NCBI GenBank assembly: GCA_003254885.1
Contig: QANT01000480.1
Span: forward strand, 1-36,796
Origin: Purshia tridentata
Lineage: Eukaryota > Streptophyta > Magnoliopsida > Rosales > Rosaceae
Direction of reading: 5' to 3'
Length of the DNA: 36,796 bases
Numbering within the stretch: the first letter of the stretch is position 1; each line of letters begins with the position of its first letter. Made by a program: the position numbers and the translations under genes. This document shows, piece after piece, positions 10,279 through 21,102 of the stretch. The notes under the pieces are model-generated. The model saw nothing but the letters and a program-made list of their open reading frames with translations, had not been told where the DNA came from and searched no databases.

Positions 10279-11301
10279 CCCCTCGTCGAGCCCAGCTTGT
10301 TGGTGGGGTCGATCGCACCGTTGGACCGCCGTGGGCGGCGGATTGGACGTGGGTGTGCCGCCGGCTTCCCGGCCTGATTTCCCCCTTTTCCGGCCACTTT
10401 TGGCCGTCGACCCAGTTGACCGCCGTTGACTACTCGTTGACCGCTGTGGGTTTCGCTGCGTGTGACGGTTCCAGCGACCGTTCCTTAGTTTTTGACCCCG
10501 GGCCAACCACCCGAGCTTGTGGGTGAGTTCTCGGACCTTCCGCGTGGTTTACGAGGGTCGGGTAACCCCCGTGCGTGGTGGTTCCCGCTGTTTCGGTTGT
10601 GTGTTGACTTGATTGTGACTTGTTTGTGAATTCTGGTTTATTTCTTGGACTGTCTAGTCTTAACAGGTACGTGCGGCTTGAGAATTTGTATTCCCGATGC
10701 CGTTATGCTGCCGGATTTTAGAATCCGAGCAAAGGAGCCACGAAGGACACGAAGGGCAGTTTAGTCGTTTCGCGTGGTCACGGTGAGTGAACCTAGGAAT
10801 CCTTTAACTCTCAGTTAGTTAGTTACTTGGCTGTTTTGAATGCTTGGTTGTCTAGTTGCTGATACTAGTAAGAGGGGTACGAGATTAGGAATGGAATTTA
10901 AGTAAGGATCAGTGATTGTGTTGAGGGTTTGTGAATTCCAGTTGGGGACTTTCGGTTAGGATTGGGATTCCCAGGATTTTAAGATTATTGCTTTTCAATG
11001 TGATTTAGTATGGATTTCGGTTTTGGGAAATTGATTTTAAGAACTCAGTTTATTCTTGGTTAAAGATAAAGATTTGATCTTATTTGTCAGTTTTTGGAAA
11101 CTTTGGTTCTTTAAGAAATGATTTTATTAGTTATGGTTTGAAAAACTTAAAAGTGGATTTAAATTGCCGTATAAATACCCAGCTACAGATAAGTTCAGTA
11201 AGGTCTTTGGGACCCATCGTGACACACACATAGGCTTTGGGCCGTGTGTTGCGGTGCCTCGCCCTTTGGGGGCAGCTCTGCGTGCACGTATGACCAGTTA
11301 T

Positions 11302-11511
11302 TTGCCCTGCCTGTACGATGCAGAATTCCGTACAGGTGTATGGCCAGTTAGCATTGCCCTGCCTGTACGATGCAGAATTCCGTGCAGGTGTACGGCCAGT
11401 TAGATTCGCCCTGCCTGTACGATGCAGAATTCCGTGCAGGTGTATGGCCAGTTAGATTTGCCCTGCTCGTACGATGCAGCATTCCGTACGAGTGTATGGC
11501 CAGTTTCCAGG
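11302..11511 (+). repeat. 52-bp-period tandem hairpin array (four units)
   Basis: GCCCTGC starts at 11304, 11356, 11408 and 11460, an exact 52-bp period. Each unit holds an inverted repeat around a GATGCAG-ATTC centre. In unit 1 the arms are CCTGTACG and CGTACAGG (perfect). In units 2 and 3 they are CCTGTACG and CGTGCAGG (one G-U pair in RNA). In unit 4 they are CTCGTACG and CGTACGAG (perfect, with both arms changed). The spacer between hairpins is TGTATGGCCAGTTAG-like. Confidence 0.9.
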
Positions 11512-13249
11512 GTACTTAGACGATGGTTTTATTTATATTGTTAGCTTACAGTTGTTCTTGAGAATTACAGTTTTCAGTTCTTAATTGATATTTTAGGGAC
11601 TTAACCAGTTTTATTGATTTATCAGAGTTTTCAGTTCTGGTTTTATAAATTGGGACTTTGATTAGTTTTATTATTTTCTAAAAGAGTTTTGCAAATGGAT
11701 TTTAAAAGCAGATTTCTACAAAGAGTTTTCAATGAAATTTATAAAATGCTTTTAAAGCTAGGGGAATATCAAAGGGTGACAGTGAGATGTTGAGAACTTT
11801 GGGTTTAAGGGTCTAGACGAGAATTGATTACCGGAGTTTGAGTAATAAAGGTCATTTGAGATTTGAGAGTAAGTAAAAGGTTTCGGAGTATCAGTGGTTT
11901 GAATTGAGGATATGTGGGTTCTAAAGGTTATTTGAGGATAGTGGAAGGATTAATTGAGGTTTTAGTTGGTTCTAAATGGATATCGAGGATTCTAAGGTTA
12001 TTGGAGAACCTAGTGGGATTCTAAGTCAGGACCTTGTGGTGTAATTCGAGGTGATTTCCAGTTTAGGGGTTCACTTGAGGATAATTGAGGAATTACAGAT
12101 TGGGACAGTGATTTGGATTTGGTTAAAGGATTAGTGATCAGGTTAATGTTTTTGATTGTGATTTGAGGTTTGATTGTAATCTCGAGGTTTAAGTTGGTGC
12201 TCTGATTTGATTATTTTAATTGAGTTTAATTTGAGGTCTTTCAGTTAGATTTCACTCACACGAGCTCTAGTGAGCTTACCGAGTTTGTGTGTAATCCCGG
12301 TGCACCTGTGGTTGGGTGCAGGGTTCGGTTTTGCAGGTTGAGCAGGCTGAGGAGGCAGTGGAGAGAAGACGAGGCAGTGGGACCAGCAGTATTCCAGAAA
12401 CTTGGTTTTACAGTTGTTTTTATTTGTTAAAGATTTTACAGCTTGATTTTATAAATGTGTTTTGAAATTTACAGTTGTTTTCAGTAAATTATTTTATATT
12501 CATGGCTCACAGTTTCAGAAAAAGGGCCCACAGGAAACGGTTGCCAGTTTTCAACAGTTTAGGCACGTGCCCGAGGGTCGGAGCGTGTCACCTTTCACTA
12601 TGTACAAATTAATTAATAACAACGTAGTAAGAAAGAGATTATGATTAAATTTCTGTGATCAATATTAACTTTGACTCAGCTATAGCCTATAACTTGCCTA
12701 TTAAATTACTGTCCAATTTAAAAATTCGGTAAATTAAGATATATCATACTTTTAAACAGGTCAAATTTTTCTAACATTGCATGTATTGAATTCCATTTGG
12801 CCAATTCGATCATCAACACTTTATCATCTAGAATTGTAAGTCGTGACTCAAACAGTGATTATTCAAACAATATATATTACTCCATATATTGAAGAAGAAT
12901 ATCGAAGCAGAAATAGTATGGACTCACCTAGTGGTTCGCATGCAAATTGTGGAGTGGCCATGCAATATTGCTTGAATAATCATTGTTTTCATAAAATGAC
13001 TACTAGACCTAAAAATAACCATATATATCTTAACGATGATGGCTTTATTTAAGAAAGGTAAGAATATTCGTTTTAGACCTACAATTTAATAATTAAGTTG
13101 TCTATATTTTATTGGCCAAAACAAAAAGTTGTCTATATTTTAGTTTATTATGGTTAATATCATATTAATTTGATCTGACAGAATATATTTGTCTGGTAAA
13201 TTCAAATGTCCAAATAATTATTAATTTTACTAATGTTTACGGAAATAAT

Positions 13250-13430
13250 TGCGTTTGGTAAAAAAAAATAAAAGTGCTCTTGATGAAGGTATATACTTTT
13301 TCAAAAAACGTTTTCAATTACATTTACAATAAACTTGAATTTTTTTCAAAGAAAATTATGTGTTCCCAGCAAAAGCACTTTTTGAGAAAATATTACTGTG
13401 CAAAAGCGCTTTCTGCCAAATTAGTAAATT
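13250..13430. mobile_element. Degenerate MITE-like segment (hAT-type character)
   Basis: The segment opens with CGTTTGGTAAAAAAAA and closes with AAAGCGCTTTCTGCCAAA, which are roughly inverted relative to each other. In between are AAAGTGCTCTTGA and CAAAAGCACTTTTTGAG, also in inverted relation. Such AAAAGCACTTTT/AAAGCGCTTT terminal modules are common in small non-autonomous DNA transposons of dicots. The ends are eroded and I see no clean target duplication, so this is a weak call. Confidence 0.4.
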
Positions 13431-13850
13431 TAAATTTAAATAATAAAACAATTCAGTATCCGCAAACAAAATATGACTACTAGCGCTATATATGCCTAAA
13501 AAGGCTATGAGCCTGTACCTTGGAAAGTGACACCAACGCTCTCTACAAATGCGTGGACCAAGTCACTATCAGAGTCTGAAAAGAAGCAAACTCAGGTGAA
13601 CAGTCTCCAGTTTCTCCTTGCTCGTACGCTAAAATTACACTTCCCAATACACAACATCAATCAACCAATATAATTTTTAAAATCTAATTAACTTATTAAT
13701 TAATTAATTAATACATCTCCAATTTGATTCTAGACTTGTAGTTGACTTTTGTCTACTCTTCTCTCTTCTACAGTTCTTCTGCACAGTGCACACACAGCCC
13801 TTAATTATTATTAATGCAAATAATTAAATAATTGAAACTAATTATAATCG

Positions 13851-13901
13851 ATGGTGTACGCTCTCCCTAGCCTCACACTTGCTCTTTCCATCTATAATTA
13901 A
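13851..13901 (+). other. Candidate upstream ORF in the KNOX leader (16 codons)
   Basis: ATG at 13851 opens MVYALPSLTLALSIYN and ends at a TAA at 13899-13901, 43 bases before the KNOX ATG. A shorter five-codon ORF runs 13814-13831. If transcription starts upstream of 13814, both would lie in the leader and could lower translation of the homeodomain protein. Whether they are transcribed is unknown. Confidence 0.4.
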
Positions 13902-13944
13902 GCTCTCTGGCCAGTTCTCTTCTCCTACTCTTCGATCGGAGACA

Positions 13945-15502
13945 ATGATGGAAGAAGAACTGTACGGCCTCGAGTACTCGACGCCAACTGGTTTCAGCTC
14001 TGACTACTCTTCAATGGCGCCGATGCCGGAGGAAAATCTGCAGGTCCCTCATCACCATCAGGTGGACTACTACAAGAGCTTCGAGCCTTTAGCGGCGGCT
14101 TTGGGCGACCGGATGCTGGCCCGGCCCGACCCGATGTTCTCGGGTTCGTGCTCCGCGGTATCCGAATCCGATGGCGCTAATTCGGTGGTGACAGCCGGAG
14201 TTCAACGACTAGGAGGTTCATCGGGAGAGGCGGCGGAGCTTTCGAGTGCGATTAATGCTAAGATCGCTTCGCATCCTCTCTACCCCAAGCTTCTTCAAGC
14301 TTACATCGATTGCCAAAAGGTGGAGTAGTACTAGTACTTGATAAATCCGTTTGGTTGCTGAGAAAACCAAGAAAGAAAATAAACAAAGAAAGAAAGACAT
14401 AGGAATTGATTCATATGAACTTAATGCTACTTCTAATTGTATAAGCTGTTTCTGTTCCTCGATTGAAAACCAAAAGATCGAAAAAAATTAATAAGACCAA
14501 AAATTGCTGTTATATATGCTAGCCTCATGCTCTCAACTTGCTGAAGTAAAGGTTTTGCGGCGAAAAATTGGACGATGAAGATGAAACGTCTTTTCATTTT
14601 CTGGCTTGAATTTTCTCGGAAGCCAAACGTACTGTGCAGTAAAAATGATCATGGCTCCACAAATTTTCAAAATTTAATTATGACTACTTATTAAGTTGGA
14701 AAACGTACGTGTTTGTAATTAATTTGTGTTTGTGTTTAGTATGGCGTTTAATTATTTATATATAGGTGGGAGCGCCACCAGAAATCGCACGTGTGTTGGA
14801 CGAAATCCGGCGAGAAAGTGATCTTCTTTGTAGAATACCCAGCGCCGTTTCAACTAATTGCATGGGTCCCGATCCTGAGCTCGATCTCTTCATGGTCTCT
14901 CTCTCTCTCTCTTCTGATCTGCAAGACAATGGTTTTTTTAGCTTAATTAATTTTCTTTTTCTTCTTATTTATTTACTTTTTTTTCCGAAGGAAACTTACT
15001 GCGATATATTGGTGAAGTACAAATCGGATCTTACGAGGCCTTTCGACGAAGCAGTCACTTTCTTGAACAAAATGGAGACGCAGCTCAGCACTCTTGCTAA
15101 AAGTAGTACTCTCTCAACTTCATCTCTCTCTCTCTCTCTCTCATCTCGTAACTCTTTGTTTTGTTAGTCTTTCCTTCTTTAATATTTGTGCTTTGTGCGC
15201 GTGTTTTCCAAATATGGCTGCTATATATATATATATTTGTATTTTCTTCAAGTTACATTATTAATCCCATAGACGAAAAAAAACCCAGACCAGGAGGGAG
15301 CGAGCTAGTTTGGCGCAAGTTAGCTCGAAACCCCAGTGCACGTTAGCACTTAGCAGGACAAGAGAGAGTACTGTGAATATATATAGTTGTTGGTTTTGAT
15401 TCCTAGGCCGAGTTCCCTTTATTGGTTCTGATAAAAACCTGCACCTCAAACAACGATTGTGCTTACTCAAGAAACTAAGCTCAAAACCCTAGCTAAATGT
15501 AT

Positions 15503-15539
<37 letters not shown>

Positions 15540-18500
15540 GACCCTTCTTGTAGAGGCCCTAGAGGGACACCTGAGATTTATATATTTCAGTACTAACTAC
15601 TAAGAGATCACTTGCAAGAAATTATTATTCTATTAATTAATTAATTAATGACAGTACTGCATGTATAGTGGTCTTTTGAAATTAAGTTCACTCACTAAAT
15701 AGTCAATATATAATTATATATAAAGACAAACTTTCTAAAGGCATGGGCTTGGTAGCAGCTATTACTGAATTAGCTTATATTGAGGCTGAGGTTGATATAT
15801 AAGTTTTGTTTTACTAGTAAATATCTTAGCCAAACATCCATATCATGCTGCACACAGTATTTTGCATATATTCAAGTGACTTGGGCAGGAGTTGACACAA
15901 CACTACAAGGAATTTGGGGAAAGCAATGTAAAATCATTAATATACACTATACATCTTAATTAGCAGCATGACTAAATTTCTTGCTTACATAATTTCAGAA
16001 CCACCTTGAAATCATTGTTTTTTTTTTTTTCTAAAAGAAAAAAACTATTTGGACCATCTCAATTAACCATCTTTTTCTACTATATCTCTAATAGAGGTTA
16101 GACCAGTTGTGGTGGAGGGGTCCCACATGTATGAGAAAGATAGTACACAAAATGGTCAGTTGGGATATATGGTACAAATAACAATCCCCTTAATTTCTTC
16201 AATTCTTTTAGTATGAATTTTTATATCTTGGGGTAAAATTCATTAATAATCTAATTTTTTTTTTTATGTTATAGAGATATGCTAACATGGTTTACCAGTT
16301 TCAAGACAGTCGGAGGGCAAAAAAATGATAATGTATGATCTTGGCACATTATATATAAGCTGTGGACTCTATATATAAGCTTAATTCCCATTAATTTAAT
16401 AATTAAAAAAAGAAGAAGAATGAAATTAACTCATGCAGTGGCTCTTGTGATCTAGGGCAAACTTGATTTGATAAAACACAGACTTGCTTTGGGAAAATTT
16501 GTCATATATGGTATAGGGTACTAGTAGGTACGCGATGGGCTTAATTTTCTTTGTGGGTGCAAATATCATGGCTGTTGGCTTTTTAAATATTTATTAATTA
16601 ACTATATATAAGCTTAATTCCCATTAATTTAATAATAAAAAAAAAAAAGAAGAATGAAATTAACTCATGCAGTGGCTCTTGTGATCTAGGGCAAACTTGA
16701 TTTGATAAAACAGAGACTTGCTTTGGGAAAATTTGTCATATATGGTATAGGGTACTAGTAGGTACGTGATGGGCTTAATTTTCTTTGTGGGTGCAAATAT
16801 CATGGCTGTTGGCTTTTTAAATATTTATTAATTAATTAAACTTGCTGCAATAAGAATGCACTCCACCCCTAAAGATGATCTGTTATGGAAATGGTCCTAA
16901 TATTGATCTTGGGTATCATATACTAAATCTTCAAGTTGATTGTATATGATAGACCATGAGTTTTAGTGCATGCCATGGGAGGGAATTAATAGCTTTACCT
17001 TGGGAAAGGTATTAATTAGTACTGGATCAAATTTTATTGCTTCCTTATTTAATTAATGAGTACTTAAAAGAATGGTTAGGAATGGCTGCTGGCAGTACTT
17101 TCAAATATTGTATAAAAATATCGTGTGAGCTGAAATAAACTGCATTTCTTCTAACCATCCACATCGTCGTGGACACAAGTAGGTTCCTTATGGAATCTTG
17201 TGAAGAAGTAATAGTTATATATACATATAATGGCAAGATTAAGTACACTTAGTTACCTTTCAAAATATAATGTCTGCTGGGGGAGCTGGCTGACCTCGTA
17301 TTCCTTTTATCACTGTTGATCTCCTACTTTTGAGTTTGTGCATATACTTGTAAAATGGCTGAATCCATGGGATTCTGTACTTGGTACAGATCGATTTTGT
17401 CGCTGAAAATGTTATCTTAGCATTACTTTTTGTGCTTAAGGCAACAAGATTACAGATATAGTATGGCAACTAGCTATTTCTTGCACCACTTTTTAGAAAG
17501 AGCTGCTTTCATGTGATGTATTTGGGGTTTGGAGGTTATGGATTTTGTTTGGGATCTTATTGGTTGTAGAAAGCCAGTAGTTTATATATATAGTTAATTG
17601 GTTTGGGCATGCGAGAAATCTATAGTTTAAATTTCAAAAGGGTTCATCACCTTTATAGCACCTGGGTAGTGAGATTGAAAGGTTCTAATGAATGTGCTTT
17701 GAGTACTTTTTTCTGTCAATTGCATGCTTGAGCAGGGTTCTTTGAATTTTTAATACCTATAGCACGAGGATGCCTTAGATGTCCATGCAGTGTTTAATTC
17801 GTTTGTGTTGTATACTTCTTTATTGTTTTTAACGGTTATATGAATTAATTAAGTTGTGTTAGTTTCAGCTTTAGGTTAGTTGTGCCAGCAAATTAGGATT
17901 CTTTTCTGCTAGATTAATACTTACATGTTTGAATGTAAGAGTCATCCATATAAAATAGGTTGTACTCAAACCAACGAGGGTTTAATTGAGTGGTTAGGCT
18001 TGTGGTTTGCTTCCATGTGGTCTGAGATTTGATTCCTCAAAGGTGCCTATCTAGCTATTTGCTAGTGTAATTTCCTGCTTCCCAAAGATTTTAGGGTTCG
18101 GTGAATGGTCCCAGTTTAGAATCCAGGTCTGCCTGGGGAGTTTCTGGGGAGAAAAAAAGAAAGATAGATGTACAGGTACAGGAAGACCTTAATAGGGTTC
18201 CAGGGGTTCACAGTTCATTTTAGAAAAGAGTATAGTTATATATTTTTAAGTTTGACGCAGGCTACATAGACATAGGCTGATAAAAATAATATTCAGTTTT
18301 TACTCCTAATTAATATAAGTTTGGGTTAATTTGCGTTTTCTGCTATACCCCCTATTTTTTTTTTTCTGCTACTTCAGTTGAACCGTTCTTTTTTTGCATA
18401 TTTTGATATATTAGGACGTACTTGAACTATGCTTTGCTAGGTTGTCCTAAGCCAATACTTCATTTTGATTTACAAAATGTAGTAAATTAAATTTGTAAAG

Positions 18501-21102
18501 CAAACAGGCATAGCTGTAGCTTCACTGTCGCACCTTGAGATCTTGCCAGCGAATAAATAATTTAGTGTCTGATATATCATATATCATATATGCATGCAGA
18601 GATTTATGCCCTTACCCTCTAAAATAAAAATGAAATAGATCAACTGGGCTCAGTAGCTAGGCTGTGCTGACTGTGCATGAGACATGCTGTGCCGTGAGGT
18701 GTGAACACACTCACTAGGTAGCGAGAAGAGGGGTAAAGTGGGAATATTAAAATTATTGGGTAGGAATTGCTTTATGTGTGAAAATTGACTAGGTCATTGA
18801 CCACATGGACTCCCGCAGTTTCCGCTGCCCCATATGCAGTAGAAGAGTGCAGCTTTTTAACTTAAGCATTCAAACAAGAGTACCACTGTACTAGTGGTTG
18901 AAGCTGCGGTTTGGGGCTGATGTGCATGCGTAGATCGCTCAACAAGAGTACTAGTTTGCTTCCCTAGGTATGTTCTGTGATATTTGATTTCTACGTATCC
19001 ATGTTTTTGGTACTATAGTCAGACTACCACTGCACCTTTTAAAGCCTAATTAATGCCTTCTGGCGTCCACATACCCCACCCCCAAAAAAATCGCGTATAT
19101 AGAATTATACATAATATTTATTTATTTTTAATTTATACTTATTTACTTTGTTGTTTTAATGTGGTTAGAATTAAATGGATATTATACGAGGTTAAGGTCT
19201 TATAATTATGGGTTTAACTTATAAGTTATAAGCTATGCTCGCTATGTCTGTTTGTGTATATATATAGAACAATACATGCCTCCTCCCTGTTGGAGGAGCT
19301 CCTATATAATCTTATCTCATATAAGAGTATATACTTTTTAGCCTTTTTCATTCAATATATGAAATAAGTTTTTATTCATTTAAAATGAAAAGACTAAAAA
19401 TGACATATTTTTGTGAGAGGGGTTTAGAATTCCTCCCACCAGAAATCGAGAAAAGTCTAATTGTGATACTGTGAGTATAATTGATCTACATATTATGTGG
19501 ATGATACATGTTAATTTATAGTTGTAGAGTATAAAATTAATGGCTATAGTATTAGTCTATATACATGCATATTATAATAGGTAAATTGGGCAGATTACGT
19601 GTGAATAATTTTTCCTACATTACCTGCTACATTGTTGAGCGGTATTGTACACGTTGATTTCGAAAACCGAATCCTTGAGAAAAATTAAAGGAAAAAGGGA
19701 AAGAAAATGGATGAGCCATTAATGCTTTCTCTGCAACCTTTCTCGGAACTGCAAGAAAAAGAGAAAAAGAGAAAAATGTTTGGGGATGATGAGATTTGAG
19801 AGTCAGGCTAGGCTTCAGGTTGGGTGGATAATACATAATAGAGTGCGTGGTTTGCGGGTTACCTCTGATCTGCAAAAAGACTGAGGCTGAATAGACCCCA
19901 CTCACTTCACTGCATGCGATACGACACAACGAACTAATTCTGAATTTTTCTCGATCTCACTCGATCTTTTCATTTTTAAATTTGTATATGTGCTGTCAGT
20001 GTTTGGTTTTTGAGTGGTGTTGATGGACCCCTCTGTTCCATGCAGCATGGCTAGCTTTATGATACATCACATCCCTCGAAACAAGCAATCCTGCCCTCCA
20101 TGTGTGTGCAGATGCATGCATGGACTTGCATGTATGTATATATGGCATGGGGCTGAATGCTGATGATAATGGATATATGTACCATGCATGCATGCATGGC
20201 CCCGTACTCAACCAAACCAAATAAAGAAAAGGATTAATTAGTACATGGTCGATGGTGACTCAAATGTTCGAAACTACATATATATGTATATGGTTGGGTC
20301 ACTAGTGGGACTGTACATTTCACTATATATATGTACAAGACATTGGATAGGATTTGTGAATGGCTGGCGAATGTGAAATAACTCATTTGTACGTCATTGA
20401 ATGCACACTTGGTTCACAAGTTTGATTACTAGTAGCTACAACCCTAGACATTAATTGCATGTTAAATATTCCCAGCACTGTTATTATTTTCTCATTCCAG
20501 TCTTCTTGCTAGGTATTGTTTTTGTATTAACATTAACACATTCTGCTAATTAATTAAAGTGTTGGTATAAGTGATTAATATGTATTTTGCAGACGATGGT
20601 ATTGGTTCGTCTGAGGAAGAAGAATTGAGTGGAGGAGAGATAGAGGTGGAGGATCGTGACAGCTCACAGCTGCGGACAAATAACGAAGATCAGGAGCTGA
20701 AGGGTAAACTGTTGCGTAAATACAGCGGTTATATAAGCACACTGAAGAACGAATTTTCTAAGAAGAAGAAGAAGGGAAAGCTCCCAAGAGAAGCCAAGCA
20801 AATCCTTTATGACTGGTGGAACCTTCACTATAAATGGCCTTACCCAACGGTACTATATATATAACTCTTAAACTATAAATCTCATGCAGAAAAACATGGA
20901 AGAAATGTTGAATTAGAGTTAATTTGTGTTGATGGTGTTGCAGGAAGCAGACAAAATTACACTGGCTCAAGTGACGGGGCTGGATCAGAAACAAATAAAC
21001 AACTGGTTCATAAATCAAAGGAAGCGCCATTGGAAGCCATCAGAGAACATGCACTTTGCTGTTATGGACAGCCTTTATGGGCCCTGTTTCATCAAGGACT
21101 GA
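13945..21102 (+). CDS. KNAT2/6: Class I KNOX homeodomain transcription factor, KNAT2/KNAT6 clade
   Basis: Exons are 13945-14319, 14766-14894, 14991-15102, 20593-20849 and 20944-21102. All junctions are GT-AG with matching phase, giving 343 aa. The start is the first in-frame ATG (MMEEELYG); the frame is open further upstream only from a non-ATG codon. Domains: KNOX1 (about residues 101-145, [20 protein letters not shown]), KNOX2 (about 161-205, [18 protein letters not shown]), ELK (about 240-260, [20 protein letters not shown]), and a TALE homeodomain (about 262-324) with the PYP loop and helix-3 [10 protein letters not shown]. Class I KNOX proteins act in the nucleus as heterodimers with BELL proteins and maintain meristem and boundary cells. 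[16 protein letters not shown] and the short tail place it with KNAT2/KNAT6 rather than STM or BP, which have LPKEA. It is diverged: YDWWN for [13 protein letters not shown] in helix 2, LSTLAKN at the exon 3/4 join, and an unusual C-terminus. Intron 3 is 5490 bp; a long third intron is usual for the family. Confidence 0.93.
16369..16836 (+). repeat. 233-bp tandem duplication in KNOX intron 3
   Basis: CTATATATAAGCTTAATTCC starts at 16369 and again at 16602, and the two copies are nearly identical for their whole length. The copies differ mainly in the length of an A/AG-rich tract near the start and in single bases such as CACAGACTTG/CAGAGACTTG and GTACGCGATG/GTACGTGATG. Such high identity in a non-coding region indicates a recent event. 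Confidence 0.9.
17976..18166 (+). mobile_element. tRNA-derived SINE-like element in KNOX intron 3
   Basis: GAGGGTTTAATTGAGTGG at 17976 followed by TTAGGC resembles an RNA polymerase III A box of a tRNA-derived SINE head. GATTTGATTCC at 18026-18036 resembles a B box at the expected distance. A tRNA-unrelated body follows and ends in an A-rich tract (GAAAAAAAGAAAG) near 18150-18166. It cannot form a complete cloverleaf with an acceptor stem, so it is not a tRNA gene. I found no clear target-site duplication. Confidence 0.5.
20039..20198. promoter_or_regulatory. Cluster of RY (CATGCA) motifs near the end of KNOX intron 3
   Basis: CATGCA or its reverse complement TGCATG occurs at 20039, 20113, 20115, 20117, 20127, and overlapping at 20183-20196. 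RY motifs are the binding sites of plant B3-domain proteins of the FUS3/VAL group. The cluster lies about 400-550 bp before exon 4. Function here is inferred, and part of the density comes from a simple CATG repeat. Confidence 0.45.

Larger units (their letters stand above)
9501..12590 (+). mobile_element. Large LTR (about 3.09 kb), plus strand, possibly a solo LTR
   Basis: The unit starts TGTAACACCCCGCACC and ends GGTCGGAGCGTGTCA, so it has TG...CA ends and a long inverted-like relationship of termini typical of LTRs. Flanks are CATTT (9496-9500) and CCTTT (12591-12595), a 4/5 match that could be a decayed 5-bp target duplication or chance. Inside are: the conserved block at 9691-9778, a GC-rich core (about 9850-10560) with a 179-bp tandem repeat, a GTGAGTGAACC segment at about 10781, the 52-bp hairpin array at 11302-11511, and GAGCAGGCTGAGGAGG at about 12338. 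No internal region or partner LTR lies next to it, which fits a solo LTR. Its right end is the border with unique DNA upstream of the KNOX gene. Long ORFs in its core are judged spurious. Confidence 0.65.
12591..13944 (+). promoter_or_regulatory. Unique upstream region of the KNOX gene
   Basis: This 1.35-kb stretch separates the transposon block from the KNOX start codon. It is AT-rich, has no credible coding sequence, and contains a degenerate MITE-like segment (13250-13430), TTAATTAATTAATTAAT at about 13692-13708, and a pyrimidine-rich run at about 13745-13790 that could mark the leader. A TATATA candidate lies near 13485. Two short upstream ORFs start at 13814 and 13851. No transcription start can be fixed from sequence. 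Confidence 0.5.
15103..20592 (+). other. KNOX intron 3 (5.49 kb)
   Basis: The donor is GTAGTA at 15103 and the acceptor TTTTGCAG ends at 20592. The intron is AT-rich with no coding signal. It holds a CT repeat (15123-15142), an AT repeat (about 15506-15534), a 233-bp tandem duplication (16369-16836), a tRNA-derived SINE-like unit (17976-18166) and an RY-motif cluster (20039-20198). ORFs at 17045-17469, 19627-19929 and 19996-20220 have no recognisable features and are treated as chance. Confidence 0.85.

Noticed and set aside
9743..10526. ORFs of 140-211 aa on both strands in the GC-rich region
   Set aside because: They overlap in several frames on both strands, lie inside an LTR, and cross a 179-bp tandem duplication that shifts frame. 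No domain or codon signal is visible.
11302..11511. CRISPR array
   Set aside because: The repeats are contiguous 52-bp units without unique spacers, inside a plant LTR.
13879..13944. N-terminal extension of the KNOX protein upstream of residue 1
   Set aside because: The frame is open but begins at TTG, not ATG; the first in-frame ATG is at 13945.
17976..18040. tRNA gene
   Set aside because: A- and B-box-like motifs exist, but no acceptor or anticodon stems can be drawn and the B box deviates; a SINE head fits better.
19627..20220. 100-aa and 74-aa minus-strand ORFs in KNOX intron 3
   Set aside because: No motif, low-complexity content, and the region lies inside an intron rich in short repeats.
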